Shown one piece after another: positions 26,099-34,401 of a DNA stretch of 64,000 nt. The stretch spans positions 1,674,001 through 1,738,000 of the forward strand of contig AP025583.1 in NCBI GenBank assembly GCA_022846095.1. The letters run 5' to 3'. This stretch comes from Oscillospiraceae bacterium. GTDB taxonomy: Bacteria > Bacillota > Clostridia > Oscillospirales > Oscillospiraceae. How positions within the stretch are numbered: position 1 is the stretch's first letter; the number at the start of each line of letters is the position of its first letter. A program made the position numbers and the translations under genes. The notes under the pieces are model-generated. The model made no database searches. It was not told the origin of the DNA and was given only the letters and a program-made list of their open reading frames with translations.

Positions 26099-27244
26099 TT
26101 ATGCGCCAGGCAGGACGGCCAGGGGCAGGGTGCTGCCGTCGGCGCGGGACGCCGTGCACCCGGTTTCGGCCCCTTGAATACGGTTACTGCCGTCGTGGTT
26201 GTAGATGTAGTTGTAGAACTCCAGGGTGGGGAGCTGGTTGCCCGCTTTGAACGCGCAGGGAAGTTCGTTAGTATTGTCCGTAAACTGCACGTTGCCCGTA
26301 AGGGTAGCGCGCGTCACGCCGTAGTCGTCGATGCGGAAGAGGTACTCGTCACAGGTGCCGGTCACATAATTGTCAATAATGCCGCCGCTGATATTAAACC
26401 GGCATGCGGCGGCGTGGTGCCCCTCAAAATAGCCGTAAATGTCGTCGTTGACCACGATGGTGGCGAAAGAGTCGGAGGGGCCGTTGCTGGGGTTGATGCC
26501 GCGCAGATGGGAATTGTTGATATTGAAAAGTGTGTTGGCGGACCAGACGTTAAAGGCCGTCCAGCCATAGATCTCAGAATCTGTGACTTCGACAATAGTA
26601 CCTCCAAAGTCCGACACACCGTTGGGGTCTTTGGTGCCGGAGAGGTTGAAGCAGTAGCCAAAGCCCTTAATAGAACTGCCGACAAGTGTGATTTCGGATG
26701 CGATGGTATCGAATAGGGAGATGCCGCGTGTAGCCCCGATGGTCGTACTGTTGAGGTAATTGCCGGCGGCAATCTGGGAATTCAGGATGTGGCTGTTGTC
26801 CAGGTAGAGAGAAGCCCCGGTTGCATTTCCGTCCTGCATAAAGCTGATGCCGCGCGTATGGACAAGAAGCGTGCTGTCATAAATGGAGAGATCTGGGGCG
26901 CTGCTCATGAGGTCGATTGCCTTCCCGCCGGAAGCAGTAGCCGAGATGGTCACATTGCTTAACTCGATCGGGTCATTTGTGCTCACCGTGATCGCCGCGC
27001 TGTTTGCCACGCCGTAGGTCAGGGTGTGGGTGCCGCCGTCGATTGTGACGGCCTTGCTGATGCTCAGCGCGGAGGTCAGCGTGATGTCGTTGGACATCGT
27101 GATTGCGCCGCCCTCCGCCACGGCGCTGCGCAGGGACGCCTCGTCGGTGACGGCGGTCTCCGCCCCCGAGGGAATCAGGAACAGGGATACCGCCAGTGCC
27201 AGGGTTGCCAGGAGCGCGAGGCTGGATTTGAGCCGCTTTTTCAT
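26099..27244 (-). CDS. Secreted beta-helix protein of unknown function
   Basis: 381 aa with a clear signal peptide (SLALLATLALAVSLFLIPSGA). The body is a series of short beta repeats (ITLTSALSISKAVTIDGGTHTL, IELSNVTISATASGG, FNINNSHLRGINPSN) of a parallel beta-helix, the fold of pectate-lyase-like and adhesin proteins. No SLH, sortase motif or C-terminal membrane anchor is seen, so it is released or held by its co-expressed SLH partner. SD AGGAGG precedes the ATG. Base composition is less GC-rich than most of the window. Its promoter carries paired operators shared with the XRE regulator. Confidence 0.82.
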   Translation of the reverse strand: MKKRLKSSLALLATLALAVSLFLIPSGAETAVTDEASLRSAVAEGGAITMSNDITLTSALSISKAVTIDGGTHTLTYGVANSAAITVSTNDPIELSNVTISATASGGKAIDLMSSAPDLSIYDSTLLVHTRGISFMQDGNATGASLYLDNSHILNSQIAAGNYLNSTTIGATRGISLFDTIASEITLVGSSIKGFGYCFNLSGTKDPNGVSDFGGTIVEVTDSEIYGWTAFNVWSANTLFNINNSHLRGINPSNGPSDSFATIVVNDDIYGYFEGHHAAACRFNISGGIIDNYVTGTCDEYLFRIDDYGVTRATLTGNVQFTDNTNELPCAFKAGNQLPTLEFYNYIYNHDGSNRIQGAETGCTASRADGSTLPLAVLPGA

Positions 27245-27269
27245 GTAAATTTCCTCCTGTTCTGTTAAT

Positions 27270-27330
27270 ATAGGTTCTACCTGTGGTAATATTATAGGAC
27301 AAACCTCTTAAGAATACAAGTACAACCTGT
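27270..27330. promoter_or_regulatory. Paired operators and promoter between the surface-protein operon and the XRE regulator
   Basis: ATAGGTTCTACCTGTG (27270-27285) and, on the minus strand, ACAGGTTGTACTTGTA (27330-27315) agree at 12 of 16 positions and are near-palindromic (AGGTTnTACCT). The minus-strand promoter of the beta-helix gene is TTGTAT (27319-27314), 17 bp, TATAAT (27296-27291), with one operator on the -35 box and the other just downstream of the start. Repression of the surface operon by the adjacent XRE protein is the simplest reading. A further inverted repeat (27303-27313 with 27337-27347) covers the XRE ribosome site. Confidence 0.65.
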
Positions 27331-27353
27331 ATCCTTCTTTAAGAGGTGAGCAT

Positions 27354-27677
27354 ATGGAAAACCGTATCCGCGAATTGCGGGAGGCGCGTCGTATGACGCA
27401 GATTCGGCTGAGCATCGAGCTGGAGGTGACCCAGGAGACCGTCAGCGCCTACGAGAGCGGCAAGCACTACCCCAGCTACAAGACCCTGGTCAAGCTCTCC
27501 GAGCTCTTCGGCGTGAGCATCGACTACCTGATGGGGCGTTCCGACGTGCCGGACAGCCGGGCGCCGGTCCTGACCGAGGAGGAGGCCCGCCTGCTGGGGT
27601 ACTTCCGCACCCTGTCCCACCACCGCCGGGAGCTGGCGGCGGCCTATCTCCAGGGCCTGGCCGACGGGCAGGATTAG
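27354..27677 (+). CDS. XRE-family helix-turn-helix regulator
   Basis: 107 aa. Residues 1-~62 form a Cro/C1-type HTH (IRELREARRMTQIRLSIELEVTQETVSAYESGKHYPSYKTLVKLSELF) ending in the common DYLMGRSD. The short C-terminal helical segment (LTEEEARLLGYFRTLS) may mediate dimerisation. SD AAGAGGTGAG precedes the ATG. It is divergent from the beta-helix/SLH operon and is the best candidate to bind the two operators between them. Confidence 0.9.
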   Translation: MENRIRELREARRMTQIRLSIELEVTQETVSAYESGKHYPSYKTLVKLSELFGVSIDYLMGRSDVPDSRAPVLTEEEARLLGYFRTLSHHRRELAAAYLQGLADGQD

Positions 27678-27692
27678 GCGCCGGTAAATTGC

Positions 27693-27727
27693 AAAAAAAG
27701 GAGGCGGGCCGATAGATACGGCCCGCC
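27693..27727 (-). terminator. Second terminator downstream of the amidase gene
   Basis: Stem GGCGGGCCG/CGGCCCGCC with a 7-nt loop; on the minus strand it is followed within a few bases by a T-run (27699-27693). It backs up the stronger terminator at 27801. The remaining intergenic bases show nothing else. Confidence 0.55.
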
Positions 27728-27800
27728 ACAATAAAGGGATATACACACGCAAAAATGCCTGCGCAGGAAACGGCGGCTGCCGCGCATAAAAAAATCTGGA

Positions 27801-27850
27801 AAAAGAAAGGGCGGACGGCCTCCTGATGGAGGCCGTCCGCCCTTTCTTTT
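27801..27850. terminator. Strong bidirectional terminator after the amidase gene
   Basis: 23-bp perfect stem (27801-27823 with 27828-27850) and TGAT loop; A/T-rich outer arms give a T-run on either strand. Confidence 0.85.
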
Positions 27851-27854
27851 CCGG

Positions 27855-29480
27855 TCAATTCTGCACGCTGTTTAAGTACCGCACGATGCCCTCGGCGATG
27901 CCTTTGACGATCTTGTCCTGGTAGGAGTCGTCCACCAGGCGCATCAGCTCCTCGTGGCAGGACATGAAGCCGGTCTCCACCAGCACGGCGGCCATGTCGG
28001 TCTCCCGCAGGACCACGTAGTCGTTGTTGGCGATGCCCCGGTTGATGGCCCCCGTGGCGTCGCACACCGGGTCCTGGATGGCCTGGGCCAGCCGCTTGCC
28101 CCGGTTGCTGCTGGGGTGGTAGTAGGTAAAAACGCCCTGGAAGTCGGCGTTGGTGGCCGAGGCGTTGCAGTGGATGCTGACGAAGATGTCGGCCTCCACC
28201 GCGTTGGCGATGTCCGCCCGGTCGTAGAGGTCCATGTAGACGTCCTCCTCCCGGGTGAGCACCACGTTGTACCCCTTCTCCAGCAGAATGGCCTGGAGCT
28301 TCTTCGTCATGGGCAGGGTGAGGTCCTTCTCCTTAATATCCTCATAGGTGGCCCCCCAGGCCGAGCCGCCGTGGCCCGCGTCCAGCACCACGGTGAGCTT
28401 GTTGGGGTCGATGGGGGTGGAGGGGATGAAATCCACGCCGCCGTGCTGGTCGTCCTCCAGGGCGGCGGTGATGAGCACGCCGCCCACCTGCTGCTCCACC
28501 TTGATATTGCGGCTGTAGGTGACGTTGGACTTTAGATCCAGCACCACACGGACGGTGTGCTGGTAGCCGTACCCCAGGTCGTCCCCGTGCAGGGAGAAGC
28601 GCACCCGGGTGATGCACTCGTTCTCCGCCGCGAAGGCCCCGTCGGTGCCCGAGAAGCCCAGCTTGGCCCCTACCACGTCCACGGCCACCCGGTTGCCCAG
28701 GTCGGTCACCCGCACGTCGGGCACGTGGTCGGTGGCGATGAAGATGCTCTGGGCGTTGGCGTCGCTCTCCAGCCGGAGCACCTGACCCCGGTCCTCCTTG
28801 GCGGGCTCGCCGGGCGTGGGGGAGGGGGAGGGGGTCGGCACCGACTGGCCGGGGTTTTCCGCCTCAGGCGGCAGGATGGGCCCCTCGGAGGGCGCGGGGG
28901 ACGGCGTGGGGGAGGGAGACGGCGCGGGTGAGGGCGTGGGGGCGGAGGCGGCGATGGCCGCGGTAAAGGTGTCGTTGTCCCAGCCCACCTGGGCCCCCAG
29001 CTGCTCGGAGACGAAGCGCAGGGGCACCATGGTGCTCTCCACCTCCTTGCCGCCCACCATCTGCTTCACCGCCCCGGCGGGCACGCCGCCGGGCAGATCC
29101 ACCACCTGGCCGTTGACCGCCGCCTTGGCGGAGCCCAGGGTGAGCACGATGGTGTCCGGGTCGCGCATGAGGATGACCTGCCGGGTCTCGCCCACCCAGA
29201 GCACCTCGGCCCCCAGGGCCTCCGCCACCAGGCGCACGGGCACCAGGGTGCGGCCCTGTCCGTTCACGTACTGCACCAGGGCGGGCACGCCGTCCTGGGC
29301 GGACAGGGGGGCGCCGTTGAGGGTGAGGCGGACCAGGTCGGTCTCCACGGCGGCGGGGTAGCGCTTGTTTGTCTCGCTGTAGAACTGGACCTTGAGGGTT
29401 CCGGCCGGGCCCGCCGCCTGCGCGGGCAGCAGGCAGATCAGCAGGGCGAGCAGGAGAAAAAGAGAGAGGGCTTTTTTCAT
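27855..29480 (-). CDS. N-acetylmuramoyl-L-alanine amidase with copper-amine-oxidase-type and AMIN domains
   Basis: 541-aa exported cell-wall hydrolase. Signal peptide (LSLFLLLALLICLLPAQA), an N-terminal stalk domain (~45-205, RTLVPVRLVAEALGAEVLW; MVPLRFVSEQLGAQVGWD), a Pro/Ser linker, an AMIN domain (~255-355) that targets the enzyme to the envelope, and a C-terminal amidase_3 domain (~365-541). Zn2+ and catalytic residues are visible in VVLDAGHGG, the Glu of KEKDLTL, SIHCNA and the Glu of LVETGFMS. It cleaves the bond between N-acetylmuramic acid and L-alanine in peptidoglycan, probably in cell separation, remodelling or germination. MKKAL at 29480 is chosen for the signal peptide and AAGGAG upstream. 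Confidence 0.94.
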   Translation of the reverse strand: MKKALSLFLLLALLICLLPAQAAGPAGTLKVQFYSETNKRYPAAVETDLVRLTLNGAPLSAQDGVPALVQYVNGQGRTLVPVRLVAEALGAEVLWVGETRQVILMRDPDTIVLTLGSAKAAVNGQVVDLPGGVPAGAVKQMVGGKEVESTMVPLRFVSEQLGAQVGWDNDTFTAAIAASAPTPSPAPSPSPTPSPAPSEGPILPPEAENPGQSVPTPSPSPTPGEPAKEDRGQVLRLESDANAQSIFIATDHVPDVRVTDLGNRVAVDVVGAKLGFSGTDGAFAAENECITRVRFSLHGDDLGYGYQHTVRVVLDLKSNVTYSRNIKVEQQVGGVLITAALEDDQHGGVDFIPSTPIDPNKLTVVLDAGHGGSAWGATYEDIKEKDLTLPMTKKLQAILLEKGYNVVLTREEDVYMDLYDRADIANAVEADIFVSIHCNASATNADFQGVFTYYHPSSNRGKRLAQAIQDPVCDATGAINRGIANNDYVVLRETDMAAVLVETGFMSCHEELMRLVDDSYQDKIVKGIAEGIVRYLNSVQN

Positions 29481-29517
29481 GGCGGGCGGACTCCTTATGT
29501 CAACATCAATTGGTACA

Positions 29518-29546
29518 ATTCTACCGTATCCGACGGCCTGCGTCAA
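29518..29546 (-). promoter_or_regulatory. Promoter of the amidase gene
   Basis: Minus strand TTGACG (29546-29541), 17 bp, TAGAAT (29523-29518), about 40 bp before the start codon. Confidence 0.75.
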
Positions 29547-29608
29547 TGGATCGGGGATAAAATGGTTGACATAAATTTTGACAGGGGCAACTATGTGGAA
29601 TCCGCCAC

Positions 29609-29637
29609 TTGTACCCGAACAAAAATTTTGTTATGAT
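29609..29637 (+). promoter_or_regulatory. Promoter of the aconitase-family gene
   Basis: TTGTAC (29609-29614), 17 bp, TATGAT (29632-29637), with the start codon at 29674. It is divergent from the amidase promoter. Confidence 0.7.
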
Positions 29638-29673
29638 GATACCATAAAATGAAGCATATGGAGGCGTATCCCC

Positions 29674-31899
29674 ATGATACATATTACCCGCACCGGCGTC
29701 CGCTACCAAAACGGCGCCTTTACGCCCGCCGACGGCCCGGCGCTGAGCCAAGGCCGCGGCGGCACAATGGCCTACAAGATCCTCAGCGCCCACAACACCA
29801 GCGGCAGCATGGAGCGGCTGGCGGTCCGCTTCGACGCCATGGCCTCCCACGACATCACCTACGTGGGCATCATCCAGACCGCCCGGGCCTCCGGCCTGGA
29901 GGCCTTCCCGCTGCCCTACGTGCTCACCAACTGCCACAACTCCCTGTGCGCCGTGGGCGGCACCATCAACGAGGACGACCACGTCTTCGGCCTGTCGGCG
30001 GCCAAGAAGTACGGCGGCGAGTTCGTCCCCGCCCACCAGGCGGTCATCCACTCCTACATGCGCGAGCGCTACGCCGCGCCGGGGCGGATGATCCTGGGCT
30101 CCGACTCCCATACCCGCTACGGCGCCTACGGCGCCATGGCCATCGGCGAGGGCGGGCCCGAGCTGGCCCGCCAGCTGCTGTGCAAGACCTACGACATCGC
30201 CTACCCCAGGGTGGTGGCAATCCACCTAACCGGCGCGCCCCGGCCCGGCGTGGGCCCCCAGGACGTGGCCCTGGCCCTCATCGGGGCCACCTTTAAGGAG
30301 GGCGTGGTGAAGAACGCCGTGATGGAGTTCTTCGGCCCCGGCGTGGCCAGCCTGGCCATGGACTACCGCAGCGGCATCGACGTGATGACCACCGAGACCG
30401 CCTGCCTGTCCTCGGTGTGGCAGACCGACGCCCAGGTGGCCCGCCACCTGGAGGTCCTGGGCCGGGGGGAGCAGTTCGCGCAGCAGGCCCCGGAGGAGGG
30501 CGCGTGCTACGACGCGCTGATCGAGGTGGATCTCTCGGAGATCGAGCCCATGATCGCCCTGCCCTTCCACCCCTCCAACGCCTACCCCATCCGGGTGTTC
30601 AAGGAGAACATGGAGGATCTGCTCCACCAGATCGACCTGGACACGGCCGAGCAGCTGGGCGTGAAGAACGCCGCCCCCCTGCGCAATAAGATGGTAAACG
30701 GCGGGTTCCGCGTGGATCAGGGGGTCATCGCCGGGTGCTCCGGCGGCACCTACCAGAACCTGCTGCGCGCCGCCGAGATTTTGGAGGGCCGCCCCATCGG
30801 CTCCGACTCCTTCTGGCTGTCCTGCTACCCCGGCTCCATGCCCGTCATGCAGGAGCTCACTCGCAACGGGGTCATCTCCGCCCTGATGGCGGCGGGGGCC
30901 TCCGTCCGCTCCTGCTTCTGCGGGCCCTGCTTCGGCGCGGGGGACGTGCCCGCCAACGGGGCCTTCTCCATCCGCCACTCCACCCGCAACTTCCCCAACC
31001 GGGAGGGGAGCAAGCCCGGCGACGGGCAGGTGAGCTACGTGGCCCTGATGGACGCCCGCTCCATCGCGGCCACCGCCCTGAACGGCGGCCTGCTCACCGC
31101 CGCCGACGAGCTGCCCACCGTGCCCATGGACGGCCCCGACGTGCCCTACCGCTACGACGACTCCTCCTACCGCGCCCGAGTGTACTATGGCGTGGGTAAG
31201 CCGGATCCCGCGGCCGAGCTGGTCTTTGGGCCCAACATCGCCGACTGGCCGGAGCAGGTGGCCTTGCCCGAGAATCTGCTGCTCACCGCCGCTGCGGCCA
31301 TCTACGACCCGGTGACCACCACCGACGAGCTGATCCCCTCGGGGGAGACCTCCTCCTACCGCTCCAACCCCCTGCGGCTGGCGGAATTCGCCCTGTCCCG
31401 CAAGGACCCGCAGTACGTGCCGCGGGCCAAGCAGGTGCTGTCGCTGGAGCGCCTGCGCCGGGAGGACCCGGAGCGCCCGGAGGTGCGGGAGGCCCTGATG
31501 AGCCGCGACGGGCGGACCACCGGCCTGGGCACCTTTATCATGGCACTGAAGCCCGGCGACGGCTCCGCCCGGGAGCAGGCGGCCTCCTGCCAGCGGGTGC
31601 TGGGGGGCTGCGCCAATCTGGCCGGGGAGTACGCCACCAAGCGCTACCGCTCCAACGTGGTCAACTGGGGGATGCTGCCCTTCACCGGGGACGCGCTGGC
31701 GGACTGGAACGTCCGGCCCGGCGACCGGCTGTGGATTCCCGGCGTGCGCGCGGCGCTGCGCGGCGGCGCGGAGGAGCTCCCCGCCACCCTGATCCAGGGG
31801 GAGAAGGAGACCCCGGTCACCCTGCGCCTGCCCGGCATGACGGCGGAGGAGCGGGACATCGTCCTGGCCGGCTGCCTGATCAACTACTACGCAAAATAA
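29674..31899 (+). CDS. Aconitase-superfamily hydratase (YbhJ-like)
   Basis: 741 aa. Recognised by the catalytic-domain segments HNTSGSMERLAVRFDAMASHDITYVG, LGSDSHTRYGAYGAMAIGEGGPELA, the iron-sulfur ligands in GCSGGTYQN and the CGPC of SCFCGPCFGAGD, and a C-terminal swivel-like domain (YRSNVVNWGMLPFTGD). Aconitase-type enzymes use a [4Fe-4S] cluster to move water across a C=C bond of a hydroxy acid. This divergent branch (E. coli YbhJ and clostridial 'hydratase') has no firmly assigned substrate, and it is probably not the TCA-cycle aconitase. SD TGGAGG precedes the ATG. Single-gene unit with its own promoter and terminator. Confidence 0.88.
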   Translation: MIHITRTGVRYQNGAFTPADGPALSQGRGGTMAYKILSAHNTSGSMERLAVRFDAMASHDITYVGIIQTARASGLEAFPLPYVLTNCHNSLCAVGGTINEDDHVFGLSAAKKYGGEFVPAHQAVIHSYMRERYAAPGRMILGSDSHTRYGAYGAMAIGEGGPELARQLLCKTYDIAYPRVVAIHLTGAPRPGVGPQDVALALIGATFKEGVVKNAVMEFFGPGVASLAMDYRSGIDVMTTETACLSSVWQTDAQVARHLEVLGRGEQFAQQAPEEGACYDALIEVDLSEIEPMIALPFHPSNAYPIRVFKENMEDLLHQIDLDTAEQLGVKNAAPLRNKMVNGGFRVDQGVIAGCSGGTYQNLLRAAEILEGRPIGSDSFWLSCYPGSMPVMQELTRNGVISALMAAGASVRSCFCGPCFGAGDVPANGAFSIRHSTRNFPNREGSKPGDGQVSYVALMDARSIAATALNGGLLTAADELPTVPMDGPDVPYRYDDSSYRARVYYGVGKPDPAAELVFGPNIADWPEQVALPENLLLTAAAAIYDPVTTTDELIPSGETSSYRSNPLRLAEFALSRKDPQYVPRAKQVLSLERLRREDPERPEVREALMSRDGRTTGLGTFIMALKPGDGSAREQAASCQRVLGGCANLAGEYATKRYRSNVVNWGMLPFTGDALADWNVRPGDRLWIPGVRAALRGGAEELPATLIQGEKETPVTLRLPGMTAEERDIVLAGCLINYYAK

Positions 31900-31904
31900 G
31901 ACGA

Positions 31905-31938
31905 GGCGGGCGGGCCCTGGGGCCCGCCCGCCTTTTTT
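31905..31938 (+). terminator. Terminator after the aconitase-family gene
   Basis: Stem GGCGGGCGGGCCC/GGGCCCGCCCGCC followed by TTTTTT (31933-31938). Confidence 0.9.
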
Positions 31939-31953
31939 CAGGGAGGGAAACGC

Positions 31954-32796
31954 GTGAAACGACGGATTTTACCCTTCGCCGCCGCGCTGCTTGTTTGCCT
32001 GGCCGTGCTGCCGGCGGGCGCTTCCGCCGACATGGGGCCCAAGCCCCAGATTGTCATCACGGTCGTCAACGCCCCGGAGGAATACTACCTGGACCTGCTG
32101 GTGGACCAGGGGTACCGTGAACAGCCGGACGGGCCGGGTGGGGGAGAGGATGCCGCGCTGATCCGGGGCCTGATGAGCTGGACGGGGGAGGGGTGGTACC
32201 CCGCCCTGGCCTGGGGGACCGGGATCCCCCTCTATGGTTCCCTGGCGGGGAAGGACGGGGTGCACACCTTCGGCTACGCCCCGCCGGCGGCATTCCGCAT
32301 CGCTGTCTCCGATCCGTCGGGGGCCAGGGCCACGGAGGAGGTGTTCCACCGGGATACCTTCCATATGAACCTGACCTACGACTACGCCGCCAACCGGGTG
32401 GTGGCCGCCACCCCAGCGTGGCTGGCCTACCTGCTCCAGTTCGCCTCCACCTGCCTGCCCACGCTGGTCGTCGAGGCAGTCGTGCTGCTGCTCTTCGGCT
32501 TTAAGCTGCGGGAGAACTGGAGGGTTTTCCTCCTGGTGAATGCTTTTACCCAAATTGGCCTGACGGCCACCATGGGGGCCATGCTGATCCAGGGGGGAAG
32601 GCAGTTTTTGTACTATCCGGCCCTGGCGCTGGCGGAGCTGGCGGTCTTTGCCGTGGAGGCCGGGATTTTCAGCCTGCGCCTCAAGGGCGGCACGCCCCGG
32701 CGGCGGGTGGCCTACGCCCTGTGCGCCAACGCGGCCAGCTGCGCCCTGGGTATTCTGACCCTGGACCCGCTGGACGCTCTGCTGCGTACGCTGTAG
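31954..32796 (+). CDS. Predicted exported/membrane protein of unknown function
   Basis: 280 aa. An N-terminal signal sequence (FAAALLVCLAVLPAGASA) leads directly into DMGPKPQIVITVVN, a mature N-terminus I have seen in uncharacterised clostridial proteins (memory, not searched). An extracytoplasmic domain (~28-145) is followed by about four transmembrane segments (~150-280). The GTG start has GGGAGGG upstream. It sits alone between an aconitase-family gene and another unknown gene and has no enzymatic motif that I recognise. Confidence 0.7.
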   Translation: MKRRILPFAAALLVCLAVLPAGASADMGPKPQIVITVVNAPEEYYLDLLVDQGYREQPDGPGGGEDAALIRGLMSWTGEGWYPALAWGTGIPLYGSLAGKDGVHTFGYAPPAAFRIAVSDPSGARATEEVFHRDTFHMNLTYDYAANRVVAATPAWLAYLLQFASTCLPTLVVEAVVLLLFGFKLRENWRVFLLVNAFTQIGLTATMGAMLIQGGRQFLYYPALALAELAVFAVEAGIFSLRLKGGTPRRRVAYALCANAASCALGILTLDPLDALLRTL

Positions 32797-32829
32797 ATTC
32801 AGAGCGACGAAATGAAAGGGGTGCTACAA

Positions 32830-33435
32830 ATGAGGGACACAGATTCCATGCAGATCTTTGAACGCAGAATGGACGCGCCGCCCGTCCCGCAGGAGGAGGG
32901 GCTGCGCATACTGCGGGGATTGGGGCTGGAGGTTGTGCCGATGCCGGAACTGGGCGAGCTCTGGTGCTATGAGTACGCGTTGAACGTAGCGGGCGGGGGC
33001 GCGTGGGATTACGACGCCGAAACCTGGACGCCCTCCTCCTCCCAGTTCTTCTCCTTTGATGCGGAGGCGTTTGATGTTGAACGGATGTATCTGCACTATT
33101 TTGACGGCCTGCAATCGATCTCCAGGGGCGAGCTGAGCTTTTCTGATGTAGTGCAGGATAACGGCGGGGTGGACTGGGAGACGCCCGGCGGCACCGTCGC
33201 CATCCGCCTGCGCCTGAATGGGGCGGACTTTGCGTTTGCCGTGGACTTTGAAGGCGACTGGCTGGACGTAAGGATCCAAAAGGCCGTCAATCAAGCGCTG
33301 GAAACACTGGGCGTTCAAAAGCGGTTTTACAGCATCCATGCCGACCAGGGCTGCGTCGTTTTTTTCTGCACGGAGGCCTGGGCGCGCGCGTTTGAGGAGG
33401 CCACGCTCTGCTTCATGAGCTATAACGGAGACTGA
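32830..33435 (+). CDS. Hypothetical cytoplasmic protein
   Basis: 201 aa, not recognised. No signal peptide, membrane segment or nucleotide-binding motif; the sequence is acidic, with Trp/Phe-rich stretches (SSSQFFSFDAEAFDVERMYL, DWETPGGTVAIRLRLNG). The ATG at 32830 is preferred over one 18 bp upstream because AAAGGGG lies at proper spacing before it. The gene is less GC-rich than its neighbours, which may indicate acquisition. It is followed by the separate promoter of the metal transporter. Confidence 0.65.
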   Translation: MRDTDSMQIFERRMDAPPVPQEEGLRILRGLGLEVVPMPELGELWCYEYALNVAGGGAWDYDAETWTPSSSQFFSFDAEAFDVERMYLHYFDGLQSISRGELSFSDVVQDNGGVDWETPGGTVAIRLRLNGADFAFAVDFEGDWLDVRIQKAVNQALETLGVQKRFYSIHADQGCVVFFCTEAWARAFEEATLCFMSYNGD

Positions 33436-33463
33436 CCGCAGCCTCAGCCGCCGTGAAAGAGAT

Positions 33464-33492
33464 TTTACAAATTGGGCCAAAGGGGGTATAAT
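33464..33492 (+). promoter_or_regulatory. Promoter of the znuABC-type operon
   Basis: TTTACA (33464-33469), 17 bp, TATAAT (33487-33492), 31 bp before the start codon. No clear Zur or MntR palindrome is seen around it. Confidence 0.78.
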
Positions 33493-33522
33493 GACTATAA
33501 TTCTGCATATTGAGGTGTTCCC

Positions 33523-34401
33523 GTGAAAAAAACGCTCTTTGCAGGCCTGCTGGCCTGCCTCCTGACCCTCACGGCCTGCGGCCCCTCCGCCGCGCGGCCC
33601 GCGCCGGAGGGGGAGGATACGCTCCGCATCCTGGCCACCACCTACCCCGTCTACCTCTTCACCACCGCGGTGACCGAGGGGGTGGAGGGGGTGCGGGTGG
33701 ACCTGCTGGTGAACCAGCAGACCTCCTGCCTGCACGACTACACGCTCACCGTCACCGACATGAAGGCCATCGAGGGGGCCGACGTGGTGGTGATGAACGG
33801 CGCGGGGCTGGAGGACTTTATGTCCGCCGCCCTGGCCGCCTCGGACGCGGCGGTCATCGACTGCTCGCAGGACATCGAGCTGCAAACCCTGCCCGACGGC
33901 GATACCGACCCCCACATCTGGATGACGGAGGCGGGGGCGGCGGCGATGATGAACAATATCCTGGGCGGAATCAGCGCCCTGGACGAGGCCCACCGGGACG
34001 CCTATACGGAGAACTGTGAAGCGGCCGTGGCGCTGCTGCCGGGCGATCCGCTGGCGGGGGAGGCGCTGGCCCACCCCTACCTCATCACCTTCCACGACGG
34101 CTTCCAGTATTTCGCCCGGGACAACGGACTGACCCTGCTCAAGTCCATCGAGGAGGAGGAGGGCAGCGAGGCCAGCGCCAAGGACATCAACGAGATCGTC
34201 TCGCTGATCCGTGACTACGGCGTCCCGGCCATCTTCACCGAGGTCAACGGCTCGGACGCCACGGCCCAGGCCATCGCGCGGGAGACCGGCGTCGAGGTCC
34301 GGAAGCTCGACATGATCATGAGCGGCGCGGGCAGCGGCATCCAGCCCTATATCGACGCCATGAACGCCAATTACGACACCATTTTGGAGGCCCTGGGATG
34401 A
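33523..34401 (+). CDS. Zn/Mn ABC transporter substrate-binding lipoprotein (ZnuA-like)
   Basis: 292-aa cluster 9 solute-binding protein. The lipobox LTACG near residue 19 predicts lipid anchoring to the outer face of the membrane. Family metal ligands are visible as the His in CLHDYTL, the His in DPHIWM, the His in TFHDGFQYF and the acidic site EVNGSD. The His-rich loop of ZnuA proteins is absent, so Zn versus Mn cannot be decided. The GTG start follows TGAGGTG. It overlaps the ATPase gene by 4 bp and is the first gene of a three-gene operon. Confidence 0.92.
   Translation: MKKTLFAGLLACLLTLTACGPSAARPAPEGEDTLRILATTYPVYLFTTAVTEGVEGVRVDLLVNQQTSCLHDYTLTVTDMKAIEGADVVVMNGAGLEDFMSAALAASDAAVIDCSQDIELQTLPDGDTDPHIWMTEAGAAAMMNNILGGISALDEAHRDAYTENCEAAVALLPGDPLAGEALAHPYLITFHDGFQYFARDNGLTLLKSIEEEEGSEASAKDINEIVSLIRDYGVPAIFTEVNGSDATAQAIARETGVEVRKLDMIMSGAGSGIQPYIDAMNANYDTILEALG

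Noticed and set aside
28798-28960. Tandem GGGGGAGGGGG-like repeats suggesting a regulatory or satellite array
   Set aside because: They encode the Pro/Ser linker (TPSPSPTPSPAP-type) of the amidase and need no other explanation.
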